Shown here: positions 53,989 to 61,859 of the stretch, piece by piece
Layout: each line of letters opens with the position of its first letter
Position numbering within the stretch: position 1 is the stretch's first letter
Assembly: GCF_041380365.1 (NCBI RefSeq)
Contig: NZ_CP159981.1
Location: 2,170,001 to 2,234,000 of the forward strand
Reading direction: 5' to 3'
Length of the DNA stretch: 64,000 nt
From: Buchananella sp. 14KM1171
GTDB taxonomy: Bacteria > Actinomycetota > Actinomycetes > Actinomycetales > Actinomycetaceae
Made by a program: the position numbers and the translations under genes
Notes under the pieces: model-generated
The model's input: the letters and a program-made list of their open reading frames with translations, nothing else
The model's database searches: none
What the model was told of the DNA's origin: nothing

Positions 53989-55580
53989 TGGCGCTCGCGT
54001 TTACACGGTCCATCTGCCTGGTGGGACTGGGCGGTCACGTGGTCGACGTGGAGGCCCAATCGGCGCCGGGACTTCCCGCCGTGACCCTGGTGGGCCTACC
54101 CGATGCCGCACTGAGGGAGGCCAAGGAGCGGGTGCGGGCGGCGATCTCATCCATTCGGGTCGGCTGGAAGGAAATGCGCACCACCGTCAACCTGTCCCCG
54201 GCCGGGGTGCCGAAGGCCGGCACCGCTTTCGACCTGGCGTTGGCCGTGGCCATGCTCGGCTCCCAGGGGCTACTGAGAGCGGAGCGGGCCCGCAACGTGG
54301 TGCACCTGGGCGAGCTGGGCCTAGACGGCAGGCTCCTGCCGGTTCGAGGCATCCTGCCGGCGGTTAGCGTGGCCGCCAGTCACGGCTATCGGCAGGTGAT
54401 GGTGCCCGCGGCGAACGCCCAGGAAGCGCAGTTGATCCCCGACGTAGAGGTGGTGGCGGTAGAACACCTGGCCGACGTCGTCACCCACTACGGCGGACAC
54501 CCGGGCAATAGACCAAGCAGACCGGCGGCAGCAGAGGGGAACGCGGGGGACCACCGGGCCACCGGTGGGCAGGCGGGCGCGCAGGCATCCCCCCAAGGCG
54601 TCGGGGGCAGCGAGCCCGATCTCAGCGACGTGGTGGGACAGGCGCACGCCCGCCGCGCCCTGGAGATCGCCGCAGCCGGCGGGCACCACCTGTTCCTGCT
54701 GGGCAGCCCGGGGGCGGGCAAAACGATGCTGGCCGAACGCTTACCAGGCATCATGCCACCACTAGAACGCAAGGACGCGCTGGAGGTCACGGCCCTGCAC
54801 TCGCTGGCCGGGACCCTGATCCGGCCCAGCCTCATGACAACGCCGCCGTACCAGGCACCCCACCACAGCGCCACCATGCCGGCGATCCTAGGCGGAGGCT
54901 CCGGAATGCCCCGCCCGGGTGCAGCCAGCCTCGCCCACGCCGGGGTGCTTTTCCTGGACGAGGCCCCGGAGTTTGCGGCCCGGGTGCTGGACAGCCTGCG
55001 CCAGCCGATGGAATCGGGGCAGATCACCCTGCACCGCTCCGCCGGGACCGCCACCTACCCGGCGCGCTTCCAACTGGTCCTGGCCGCCAATCCCTGCCCG
55101 TGCGGAAACGCCCTATCCGAAACCCAGACCTGCCAGTGCAAGCCGATGGAACGCAGACGCTACGCCGCCCGGCTCTCCGGACCACTGCTGGACCGGGTGG
55201 ACATGCAGGTCGTAGTCCAACCGGTCAGCGCCACGGACCTGCGCAGCGGTGCCGGGGAACCCAGCGCCCAGGTGGCCGCGCGCGTCAGCGAGGCCCGGCG
55301 CAGGGCCGCGCACAGGTGGAAGGACCACCCCTGGCGGCAAAACTCCCAGATCCCGGGCTCGTTCCTGCGGTCGGAGGCGGGCGGTCTCAGCCCGATCTCC
55401 CGCCGCCTGTTGCGCGCGTGGATGGAGTCAAGCGGCGCCTCGCTGCGCGCGGTGGATCGGGTGCTGCGGGTGGCGTGGACAGCCGCAGATCTGGACGGTA
55501 GCCCGAGCGTGGGGGAGGCCCACCTGGCTGCCGCCTTCAACATGAGGATGGGGGGACACGATGGAATGGTCGCAGCGTGA
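53988..55580 (+). CDS. comM: ComM/YifB-type Mg-chelatase-like AAA+ ATPase
   Basis: Hexameric branch-migration helicase that extends heteroduplex during natural transformation in Gram-negatives; role in actinobacteria is inferred. The 530 residues have an N-terminal Lon-protease-like fold (VDVEAQSAPGLPAVTLVGLP), AAA+ loop GSPGAGKTMLAERLPGI (about residues 238-254), Walker B VLFLDEAPEF, the Cys-rich zinc motif (CPCGN, CQCKPMERRRY) and a C-terminal Mg-chelatase domain. The end overlaps dprA by 20 bases. Confidence 0.94.
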   Translation: MALAFTRSICLVGLGGHVVDVEAQSAPGLPAVTLVGLPDAALREAKERVRAAISSIRVGWKEMRTTVNLSPAGVPKAGTAFDLALAVAMLGSQGLLRAERARNVVHLGELGLDGRLLPVRGILPAVSVAASHGYRQVMVPAANAQEAQLIPDVEVVAVEHLADVVTHYGGHPGNRPSRPAAAEGNAGDHRATGGQAGAQASPQGVGGSEPDLSDVVGQAHARRALEIAAAGGHHLFLLGSPGAGKTMLAERLPGIMPPLERKDALEVTALHSLAGTLIRPSLMTTPPYQAPHHSATMPAILGGGSGMPRPGAASLAHAGVLFLDEAPEFAARVLDSLRQPMESGQITLHRSAGTATYPARFQLVLAANPCPCGNALSETQTCQCKPMERRRYAARLSGPLLDRVDMQVVVQPVSATDLRSGAGEPSAQVAARVSEARRRAAHRWKDHPWRQNSQIPGSFLRSEAGGLSPISRRLLRAWMESSGASLRAVDRVLRVAWTAADLDGSPSVGEAHLAAAFNMRMGGHDGMVAA

Positions 55581-56799
55581 GGGCAGCGCCCGCGCCGGGG
55601 GCGGCGAGGGCGCTGCCGGGAGCGAGACGGGGAAGACCGGGATCACCGACCAGCTGGAACCGGCGTTGGTGTGGGGGCGGCTCACCGAGCCAGCAGACAC
55701 CGCCGCCTCCGTGCTCATCGAAGCCACCTCGTACGGCCAGGCCCTTGAACTGGTGCAGGCAGGGCTGAACGGTCAAGACGCCCTCGCCATGACCGGGCAG
55801 GGCAGCGTCGCGCAGTGGGAGAGAGCCATCAGACGATGGACCACCCGCCTGGAAGGCCAGGACCCGGCAGCTTGGGTCAGGCGGGATCTGCGCGCAGGAG
55901 ACGTACTGGGCGCCCAGTTCATCTACCGGGGACACCCGCTCTACCCGCCGGCCATGGCAGACCTGGGGCACGCCGCGCCCCTGGGCCTGTGGGTGCGCGG
56001 CCGGGCCGAACTACTCTCCGCCCCCGCTAGCGTCGCGCTGGTGGGCACCCGCGCCGCGACCGCCTACGGGGAGCGCGTGGCAACGCGACTGGCGGAAGAA
56101 CTGTGCACCACGCGCCCCGACCTGGCGGTGGTCTCCGGTGGCGCCTACGGCATCGACGCCTGCGCCCACGCCGGCGCGCTCGCGGTTGACGGCAACACAG
56201 TCGCCTTCCTGGCCGGGGGACCAGACCGGCTCTACCCGGCGGGAAACACCGCCCTCCTGGAACGAATAGTTCGCCACGGTGCGGTGGTGAGCGAACTGCC
56301 GCCGGGCTCGGTTCCCTCCCGGGTGAGGTTCTTGCAGCGCAACCGCCTCATCGCCTGCGCGGGAGCCACCGTCGTGGTGGAGGCCGCCGCCCGGTCCGGC
56401 GCCGCCAACACCGCCTCCCACGCGGCGGAGATCGGGCGCAGCGTCGGCGCCGTGCCGGGCAACGTGACCTCGCAGCTTTCGGCGGGCTGTCACCGGCTGA
56501 TCCGGTCCGGGGCCACGCTGGTGACGAGTGCGGCCGAGATACTGGAGTTGTTGCCCCATGCCGGGTGGGCGCTGGAGGAGGAAGCAGGCAGCCCCAACGA
56601 CCAGCTCCTAGACGGGCTGGATTCCTCCGGGCGGGCGGTGCTCGACGCGCTGCCGACGCGTGCCAGCTCCACGCTGGAGCAGATCGCCAGGCGGGCAGGG
56701 CTGGGGCCGCCGGAGGTGGAGACAACCCTGGCGTTGCTGGAGATGCTCGGCAAGGTCAGGCGTGCCGAGGGTTACCCGCCGCGCTGGGCGCGGGCCTAG
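55561..56799 (+). CDS. dprA: DNA processing protein DprA
   Basis: Loads RecA onto incoming single-stranded DNA. The 412 residues contain the Rossmann-fold core: VALVGTRAATAYG, VVSGGAYGIDACAH (about residues 194-207), FLAGGPDRLYPAGN, FLQRNRLIACAGATVVVEAA. A C-terminal DprA winged helix follows (about 350-405). ATG has GGGGGGACACG upstream. Confidence 0.94.
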   Translation: MEWSQREGSARAGGGEGAAGSETGKTGITDQLEPALVWGRLTEPADTAASVLIEATSYGQALELVQAGLNGQDALAMTGQGSVAQWERAIRRWTTRLEGQDPAAWVRRDLRAGDVLGAQFIYRGHPLYPPAMADLGHAAPLGLWVRGRAELLSAPASVALVGTRAATAYGERVATRLAEELCTTRPDLAVVSGGAYGIDACAHAGALAVDGNTVAFLAGGPDRLYPAGNTALLERIVRHGAVVSELPPGSVPSRVRFLQRNRLIACAGATVVVEAAARSGAANTASHAAEIGRSVGAVPGNVTSQLSAGCHRLIRSGATLVTSAAEILELLPHAGWALEEEAGSPNDQLLDGLDSSGRAVLDALPTRASSTLEQIARRAGLGPPEVETTLALLEMLGKVRRAEGYPPRWARA

Positions 56800-56850
56800 G
56801 CTCGGCGGCTGCTACCTAGGTCTGGTGCCCACCTCATAGGCCGGCGCCTG

Positions 56851-56930
56851 CTGCAAGGACTGGGCTGCTACTGCAAGGACTGGGCTGCTGCTGCAAGGAC
56901 TGGGCTGCTGCTGCATAGGATGGGCGCCAT
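56851..56930 (+). repeat. 20-bp tandem repeat ending at the xerC start
   Basis: Four contiguous 20-base units starting at 56851, 56871, 56891 and 56911. Units 1-3 read CTGCAAGGACTGGGCTGCTR; the fourth is diverged (CTGCATAGGATGGGCGCCAT) and contains the -10-like TAGGAT and the ATG of xerC. Confidence 0.9.
56916..56921 (+). promoter_or_regulatory. Probable -10 element for leaderless xerC transcript
   Basis: TAGGAT is seven bases before ATG 56929. It is formed by the last, diverged unit of the 20-bp tandem repeat. Confidence 0.55.
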
Positions 56931-57849
56931 GACGGCAGGCAGCGAGGCGGTGAGCAGCGGCGAGGAACTGCGCCGCTTTATTGCTCACCTGTCCGCCACG
57001 CGCTCCCTTTCCCCGCACACCGTGCGGGCTTACCAGGCCGACGTGTGCTCCCTCTACCAGAGCCTGGGAGTCCAGCCGGACGAAGCGCTCCACCTAGACC
57101 TGCCCGGGCTGCGGCTATGGCTCGCCGAGCTGGACGCGGCCGGGCTCTCCCGCGCCACCCTTGCCCGCCGCGTGGCGGCCGTGCGCACCTTCAGCGCGTG
57201 GCGGGTGCGGGCCGGCCTGGCCCCCACCGACCCGGCCGCCCGCCTGCGTGGCCGCAAGGCCGCCAACACCGTCCCCACGGTGCTCACGGACTGCGCCGCC
57301 CAGGCGCTCCTGGACACGGCCAAGGAACTGGCCGCCGGGGGAGAGGCGATCGCCACGCGCGACTGGGCCGTGTGCGAACTGCTCTACGGCGCCGGCGTGC
57401 GTGTCGCCGAGCTCTGCGCCCTCAACCTCGCCTCGCTCTCCCTCCACGAGCGCACGGTTCGCGTCATGGGAAAGGGCGGCAAGGAGCGGGTGGTTCCCTT
57501 TGGGGCTCCCGCAGCAGACGCGCTCGCCGCCCACCTCGCCAAACGCAGCGCGGCCCCCAGCTCCGCCGACGCCCGCGACGCGCTGTTCCTGGGTGCGCGC
57601 GGGGGCAGGTTGGACCCCAGGACGGTGCGGCGCGTCCTAGACAAGCTCACCCGCGCCGCCGGGGTGGCGGCCATCAGTCCGCACGGCCTGCGCCACTCGG
57701 CCGCCACCGGGCTGCTGGCCGGGGGAGCGGACCTGCGCAGCGTGCAGGAGATCCTGGGGCACTCCTCCCTGCAGACCACGCAGCGCTACACCCACGTCAC
57801 CGCGGAGCGTCTGCGCGCCGCCTACAACCAGGCCCACCCGCGCGCCTGA
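56929..57849 (+). CDS. xerC: Tyrosine recombinase XerC
   Basis: Site-specific recombinase resolving chromosome dimers at dif with XerD. The 306 residues have the SAM-like core-binding domain (about 8-95) and the catalytic domain: first Arg in YGAGVRVAEL, Lys in GKGGKERVV, HGLRHSAATGLL, and LGHSSLQTTQRYTHV with the Tyr nucleophile. The start is ATG 56929; ATG 56920 is in frame but overlaps the -10-like element. Position after dprA is typical. Confidence 0.94.
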   Translation: MTAGSEAVSSGEELRRFIAHLSATRSLSPHTVRAYQADVCSLYQSLGVQPDEALHLDLPGLRLWLAELDAAGLSRATLARRVAAVRTFSAWRVRAGLAPTDPAARLRGRKAANTVPTVLTDCAAQALLDTAKELAAGGEAIATRDWAVCELLYGAGVRVAELCALNLASLSLHERTVRVMGKGGKERVVPFGAPAADALAAHLAKRSAAPSSADARDALFLGARGGRLDPRTVRRVLDKLTRAAGVAAISPHGLRHSAATGLLAGGADLRSVQEILGHSSLQTTQRYTHVTAERLRAAYNQAHPRA

Positions 57850-57971
57850 GATTCTGCCGCGACCCAAACGCGGGCACGCGGCCCGCCCGGACCGCAGAAT
57901 GGACTGAGCGCCCAGGACACTGGAGGAAGTGGGTGCGGCAGTTTGGACGGGGCGATCCGAGCGGGGGAGAA

Positions 57972-58355
57972 GTGAGAATAGAACACGTTGCGCTTTACGT
58001 GAATGACCTGGAGGCCGCCCGGGACTTCTTTGTCACCTACCTGGATGGCAGCTCCAACGAGCTCTACCACAACAGGAACACTGGCTTTCGTTCCTATTTC
58101 CTCAGCTTTGCTGATGGGGCGAGGGTGGAGGTAATGACCAGGCCAGACATGGTTGACGCGGAGAAGGCATTGACCCGAACCGGTTACGCCCACATCGCCT
58201 TTTCCGTGGGCAGTGCTGCCCGAGTAGACGAACTCACAGCCTGGCTGAAGGCGGACGGCTACGAGGTCGTGAGCGGTCCCCGGACCACGGGAGACGGCTA
58301 CTACGAGAGCTGCGTGGTCGCGGTTGAAGGAAACCAAATCGAGATCACGGTCTGA
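57972..58355 (+). CDS. VOC (glyoxalase/bleomycin resistance fold) family protein
   Basis: Small metalloenzyme-fold protein of 127 residues: IEHVALYVNDLEAARDFF at the start, GYAHIAFSVGS in the middle and the C-terminal VEGNQIEITV, giving the paired beta-alpha-beta-beta-beta modules with metal ligands His and Glu (His5, Glu53, His76, Glu124 approximately). Substrate unknown. GTG 57972 has GGGGGAG upstream at close spacing. Codon use is less GC-biased than that of its neighbours, so recent acquisition is possible. Confidence 0.82.
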   Translation: MRIEHVALYVNDLEAARDFFVTYLDGSSNELYHNRNTGFRSYFLSFADGARVEVMTRPDMVDAEKALTRTGYAHIAFSVGSAARVDELTAWLKADGYEVVSGPRTTGDGYYESCVVAVEGNQIEITV

Positions 58356-58478
58356 CCTCTCTCGCCCTCGCCGGGAGCCGGGAAAGCCTGCCGGCGTGCG
58401 GCCCGCGTGGTGCGCGCCTCCAGCTCCACCGAGGCGGCGGGAAAACCCCGCCGCCGCGAACTTCCCGGCCCAGTCGAA

Positions 58479-59057
58479 TCACCAGACGGGCTTTAGCACG
58501 ATGGGCGGGCGCAGCAGCCGCATCGGGTCTATGTAGCGCTGTCCGATGCGCGCGCCCCAGTGCAGGCCGTCCCCGCCGTCTATCTCCGCGCGATGCCCGG
58601 CGGCCAGCACCCCAATGAATTGGCCGGTCGCCACCACCTGCCCCGCCACCACGCCGGCCTCCACGGGCTCGTAGGTGGTACGCACCCCGTCGGCGTGGTC
58701 GATCGAAACCACCGGCTTGCCGGCCACCTTCCCGGCGAACGCGACCACTCCAGCCCCGGCGGCCGCTACCTCTTGCCCGGCACTCGCCGCCAAGTCCACG
58801 CCCCGGTGCCCCGGCGACCACGGATCTGGCCCGACCTCGAAGGCTCGCAGCACCGCGCCCGGGACTGGTCGACGGTATGACACCGCTGCCCGCGCTCCGG
58901 CCGCCTCGAACTGTGGCGGCACTGCTTCGGAGCGGGCGGCAGGGACGTCGGCCACCAGCAGCAGCACGCAGGTCGCCAGCAGGGCGAGGAGGCGGCGGGA
59001 CCGGTCGGCTCGGCGGGCGCGGGGCGAGGCCGAATGGTGGGACGTAGTGGCGGGCAT
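58479..59057 (-). CDS. M23 family metallopeptidase
   Basis: Secreted or membrane-anchored peptidoglycan hydrolase of the LytM/M23 type, 192 residues. An N-terminal signal segment (about residues 21-43, LLALLATCVLLLVADVPAARS) is followed by the M23 core: HRGVDLAASAGQ (metal ligands His and Asp), TYEPVEAGVVAGQVV and the C-terminal LHWGARIGQRYIDPM. The usual HxH motif has only the second His clear here. In related genomes an M23 gene sits divergent to rpsB; here a 2.5-kb island separates them. Confidence 0.88.
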   Translation of the reverse strand: MPATTSHHSASPRARRADRSRRLLALLATCVLLLVADVPAARSEAVPPQFEAAGARAAVSYRRPVPGAVLRAFEVGPDPWSPGHRGVDLAASAGQEVAAAGAGVVAFAGKVAGKPVVSIDHADGVRTTYEPVEAGVVAGQVVATGQFIGVLAAGHRAEIDGGDGLHWGARIGQRYIDPMRLLRPPIVLKPVW

Positions 59058-59069
59058 GCCCCCACCCTC

Positions 59070-59169
59070 GCGCGCAGGCCCCGCTTCGAGGCAGGCGTGT
59101 CGCGCACGGACCGCCCGGCAGGGAATTCCACAGTACGACGCGCCGCCGGCCCTCGAACAAGCGCGCCCG
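59070..59169. repeat. 100-bp direct repeat, left copy (island boundary)
   Basis: A 100-base ungapped match, with 12 mismatches by my count, to 61638-61737. It starts with GCGCGCAGGCCCCGCTTCGA and ends with ACAAGCGCGCCCG. It is just upstream of the M23 gene and just outside the toxin/immunity island. Confidence 0.88.
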
Positions 59170-59198
59170 CTACTTAAATTTCCCGGAGATGAGGCAAC

Positions 59199-59729
59199 CT
59201 ATCTGTCGCCGTATTCCAGGAACTCACCTTCAAACAGAGGGCGCCCCTGAGGGTCAAGATAGGAGGCGATAATATCTTCTAGTGGTTCTCCGGCGAAGTG
59301 TGAAAACCTGGTTGGCCGGCCGAGTTCGCTGTACGACTTCAATCGTGCGGGTATCCGTCCGTGCTTTGCGTGCTCCAGGACGTAAAGAGAGTCGCCGATG
59401 CGTTGAATGGTGTATCCGGGTTTTGGGGTCTGGCCCCAGCGGATCCAGTCAAACTCTGCCAAATTGTTCTTACTTCGGTAGTCCGCCCCGATGAATGTGG
59501 CAACATACTTTTCGGCGAGGTTTAGGTCGGTTGTAAAAAAGTAGAAGTCTGGCTGGTCTAGTCGCTCGTATGAACCAATGCAGTACTCGCCGTTTTGAAA
59601 TATTAATTGGAGGGTGGTGGGGTCTAGGTAGCGGAATTTGTAGCCATCTGGCAACTCTGCAATGGCGGCGTCGGGAGATAGCTGCTCAATGAATGAGTGA
59701 AGGGTACTGCTTACTTTGAAATCGGCCAT
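59199..59729 (-). CDS. Putative immunity protein for the adjacent TNT-like toxin
   Basis: Intact 176-residue soluble protein without a family that I can name. It is low in GC compared with the rest of the window, acidic and aromatic-rich, the usual profile of polymorphic-toxin immunity proteins. Its ATG (59729) lies inside the restored 3' end of the toxin frame, which would stop at 59711, giving a 19-base overlap. That overlap and order are typical of toxin-immunity pairs. It would act in the cytosol by binding the toxin domain. Function is inferred from position. Confidence 0.65.
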   Translation of the reverse strand: MADFKVSSTLHSFIEQLSPDAAIAELPDGYKFRYLDPTTLQLIFQNGEYCIGSYERLDQPDFYFFTTDLNLAEKYVATFIGADYRSKNNLAEFDWIRWGQTPKPGYTIQRIGDSLYVLEHAKHGRIPARLKSYSELGRPTRFSHFAGEPLEDIIASYLDPQGRPLFEGEFLEYGDR

Positions 59730-59915
59730 ATCGTAATAGCTTTCATGTCGACTAGTTGTTCCATGGTGAATACTGCTTTCCCCCTCAGGAAGCGGAGTTG
59801 TGTCGCTCCGCCTGGGTATCCCAGGCTGGGTGCCACTGTGGATACCTCGATGGTAAAGCCGCTTGGGAGGTTTGCAAGTCCGAATTGTCTATACTCTGCT
59901 TCCAGGGAGGGTAGG

Positions 59916-60935
59916 CTAGATTCCTCTAGCCTCGAAACTGAAGACTCTGCCGTCCTTCACTGCGGCGAACCATTTTCCGTCGGGTTTCCCAACCCGGTCT
60001 ATGATGTCTCCGTAGCGCTCAATGTATTGCTTAGGGGTAAGTCGTTGTTTGCTTCCAGCAACTTCTGTCGGATTGGTCCACCTGAAGTCGAACTCTCCGG
60101 GGCCTGTTCGGTACAGTTGATTCCATTCTTCCGGATTCTTGATCCGTCTGCCGAACCGGCGTCCGTAGGGGGATTTTGATGCTAGGAGGTCTCGGCCCTT
60201 GGTTCCTGGTTGGAGGGTCTTGCCCCTGACGTAGAGGTTCTTCCTGTTGGCGGCGATGCGTAAGCGCTGCCCGAACTTCAGCAACGCATCGCGCGCACCG
60301 GGCGGGATGGCGCTTTTGGCGAAGGTTAAGAACGCGCCCTTCAGTCCACCAGCAGCTTTGAGTGCCCCACCAAAGTTCTTCAGGGCCTTGAGTGAGGAGA
60401 CTGCGCCGCGTAGTCCGCCTAGACCGATGCAGCCCAGGGCGGCGAAGCCCACGGAGAGGAGGGCTTCGCCCCAAGTCTTCTCGCCACCCAAGGCCAGGCC
60501 GATGTTCGCTAGTGCAGCCACGATCCCAGCGATCCCAGCAATAACCGCTAGCGCTTGCCCCAGTACCGGAACCCAGCACAACACCAGAGCCAAGATGCCG
60601 GCGATGGCGGCGACCCACTCAGCGATGGCGGCGATCCAGCCCAGGACCTTAGCGCCCCAGTTCTCCCACCAGCCATCATTGAGCCCATCGGTGGTGGTTG
60701 CCCGCTGGATGGCGTCAATAGCGTTCTGCGCGGCTCGATCCCGGTCCGCAACAGCGGCCTGGACCACCCGGACCTGATTATCAATCCGCTCCTGTGCGGC
60801 CGCCGCCTCCTGTCCAGCACTATTAGCTAGCCGCGTGTAGCGCACCTGCTGGTCATGCCCATAGCCGCTGTCGTCGTCGGCGCCCGCGTAGTCGTCGGCC
60901 CGGTCTTGGTAGTAGCGCTTTATTGCGGGCCTCAT
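59916..60935 (-). CDS. Central and partial C-terminal fragment of the broken toxin (open frame)
   Basis: Open frame of 339 residues from ATG 60935 covering the hydrophobic segment, a basic linker (KNLYVRGKTLQPGTKGRD) and the first half of the TNT-like domain, ending at a stop right after FSFEARGI. The conserved second half continues in another frame down to 59711. Gene callers may list it as a hypothetical protein, but it is part of the frameshifted toxin and probably not an independent gene. Confidence 0.5.
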   Translation of the reverse strand: MRPAIKRYYQDRADDYAGADDDSGYGHDQQVRYTRLANSAGQEAAAAQERIDNQVRVVQAAVADRDRAAQNAIDAIQRATTTDGLNDGWWENWGAKVLGWIAAIAEWVAAIAGILALVLCWVPVLGQALAVIAGIAGIVAALANIGLALGGEKTWGEALLSVGFAALGCIGLGGLRGAVSSLKALKNFGGALKAAGGLKGAFLTFAKSAIPPGARDALLKFGQRLRIAANRKNLYVRGKTLQPGTKGRDLLASKSPYGRRFGRRIKNPEEWNQLYRTGPGEFDFRWTNPTEVAGSKQRLTPKQYIERYGDIIDRVGKPDGKWFAAVKDGRVFSFEARGI

Positions 60936-61287
60936 CGCGCTCCCACTTGGCCTGCCTGGCCGCATACAAAGCACTCAGCGTGTCGGTCTGCACCCGGTCC
61001 AACGCAGCCGAATAAGTCTCCAACGCCTCCCCAGCCGCGCGATAACGCCCCTCTGCTCTACCAATCCCGTCTAGCAGGGTGTCACGCTGCTCCAGCAGCG
61101 CGGTGACACTCTCGGCCCGCGAGCTTGCCCCAGCTTCCAGCGCCCGCAGGTTGTCGGCGCAACGCTTGATCGCATCAGCCATACCCCGATACCGCTCCGC
61201 CCCGCTGCGCACCACCACCGGATCCCCCGGAGTCGGATCACCACCCAACCCCAGAGCACTCCAATCAGAAGGCCGCACACTCACCAA
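60853..61287 (-). CDS. N-terminal fragment of the broken toxin (T7SS-type signal domain)
   Basis: Open frame of 144 residues. The first 120 are helical with DPTPGDPVVVRSGAERYRG, the pattern of T7SS-associated N-terminal domains of actinobacterial polymorphic toxins. The last 15 residues (basic, RRLRGRRRRQRL) are out of frame with the continuing toxin and are likely nonsense. It overlaps the next frame after an AAA run. GTG 61284 overlaps the stop of a short upstream ORF. Confidence 0.5.
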   Translation of the reverse strand: MVSVRPSDWSALGLGGDPTPGDPVVVRSGAERYRGMADAIKRCADNLRALEAGASSRAESVTALLEQRDTLLDGIGRAEGRYRAAGEALETYSAALDRVQTDTLSALYAARQAKWERDEARNKALLPRPGRRLRGRRRRQRLWA

Positions 61288-61472
61288 ATGCCTCCGATGG
61301 TCAGCTCACAGCGAGCTACATGGTCATTAGGGAACTCTGGCAAAGATAGTCCGTTGCCGGAGTAGTTTCTATGTCTGCAAGCGCTCTGGGGATAGGAGCT
61401 TCTATGCCATTGACAGGTGAGTGGTGGCGTGGCGTCTAGCGATGATAGCGCTGGGGAAGGCGGTGTGCTCAT
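61281..61472 (-). CDS. Small ORF overlapping the toxin start, unrecognised
   Basis: A 63-residue frame (ATG 61472) ending in LTIGGIW whose TGA overlaps the toxin's GTG (GTGA). The tight overlap hints at a real or remnant gene translated together with the toxin. The sequence has no family I recognise and contains several Ser, Pro and His residues; it could be the tail of a lost upstream gene. Confidence 0.3.
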   Translation of the reverse strand: MSTPPSPALSSLDATPPLTCQWHRSSYPQSACRHRNYSGNGLSLPEFPNDHVARCELTIGGIW

Positions 61473-61637
61473 AACTACGGGGGGGCGCCCCGCTGGTCTT
61501 GAAAACTGACGATCCCTTGCCTAACTCGTCGACCCCACCTGAACCTCGACGACTTTGACTGAGGTTTTACCTGGATGGGCCGACCGTCATCGGCGTGTAG
61601 AGGGCTGTCCGGATAAAGGAAGTAGTATCAGGATTTG

Positions 61638-61737
61638 GCGCGCAGGCCCCGCTTCGAGGCAGGAGCGTGGCGCACGGACGCCCCCGCAGGGAAATCCACA
61701 GCCCGACGCGCCGCCGGCCCGTGCACAAGCGCGCCCG
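61638..61737. repeat. 100-bp direct repeat, right copy (island boundary)
   Basis: Direct counterpart of 59070-59169. The pair brackets the island, 2468 bases apart (end of left copy to start of right copy). Confidence 0.88.
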
Positions 61738-61825
61738 GGGCAGCCCAACCTCCCGCGCCCCGCGCCCCGCGCCACCCCTGTGAGCCATCTCGCAGCGGCC
61801 CGGCGGATTCTGGGCGCGGCGGGAA

Positions 61826-61855
61826 TTGAGGCGTCGCAACGCCCACCTGTAGACT
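61826..61855 (+). promoter_or_regulatory. rpsB promoter
   Basis: TTGAGG (61826-61831) and TAGACT (61850-61855) with an 18-base spacer. The predicted start near 61862 gives a leader of about 205 bases. Confidence 0.7.
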
Positions 61856-61859
61856 CTGC

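Larger units (their letters stand above)
59711..61287 (-). pseudogene. T7SS-type polymorphic toxin with C-terminal TNT-like NAD+ glycohydrolase domain, two frameshifts
   Basis: Three consecutive frames read as one toxin of about 524 residues. N-terminus (from TTG 61287 or GTG 61284): helical T7SS-type signal domain with DWSALGLGGDPTPGDP, then a coiled coil. Middle: Ala/Gly-rich hydrophobic segment (WIAAIAEWVAAIAGILALV). C-terminus: TNT-like toxin with IIDRVGKPDGKWF, FSFEAR, SSLPSLEAEY and VAPSLGYPGGATQLRF, resembling the core of the tuberculosis necrotizing toxin family. Removing one base near 60919-60921 (AAA on the minus strand) and one near 59923-59924 (GG) restores the frame; the span is 1577 bases, exactly 525 codons plus two. 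Either an inactivated toxin, phase variation, recoding or sequence error. Confidence 0.75.

Noticed and set aside
56851-56930. Possible CRISPR or iteron array before xerC
   Set aside because: Only four contiguous 20-bp units with no spacers; no replication gene nearby.
57045-57970. Extension of the VOC frame upstream through xerC
   Set aside because: The frame is open by GC bias, but the domain starts at 57972, and xerC is clearly coding in another frame.
61590-61640. Possible IS terminal inverted repeat (GGGCTGTCCGGATAA)
   Set aside because: No matching opposite end, transposase or target duplication found.
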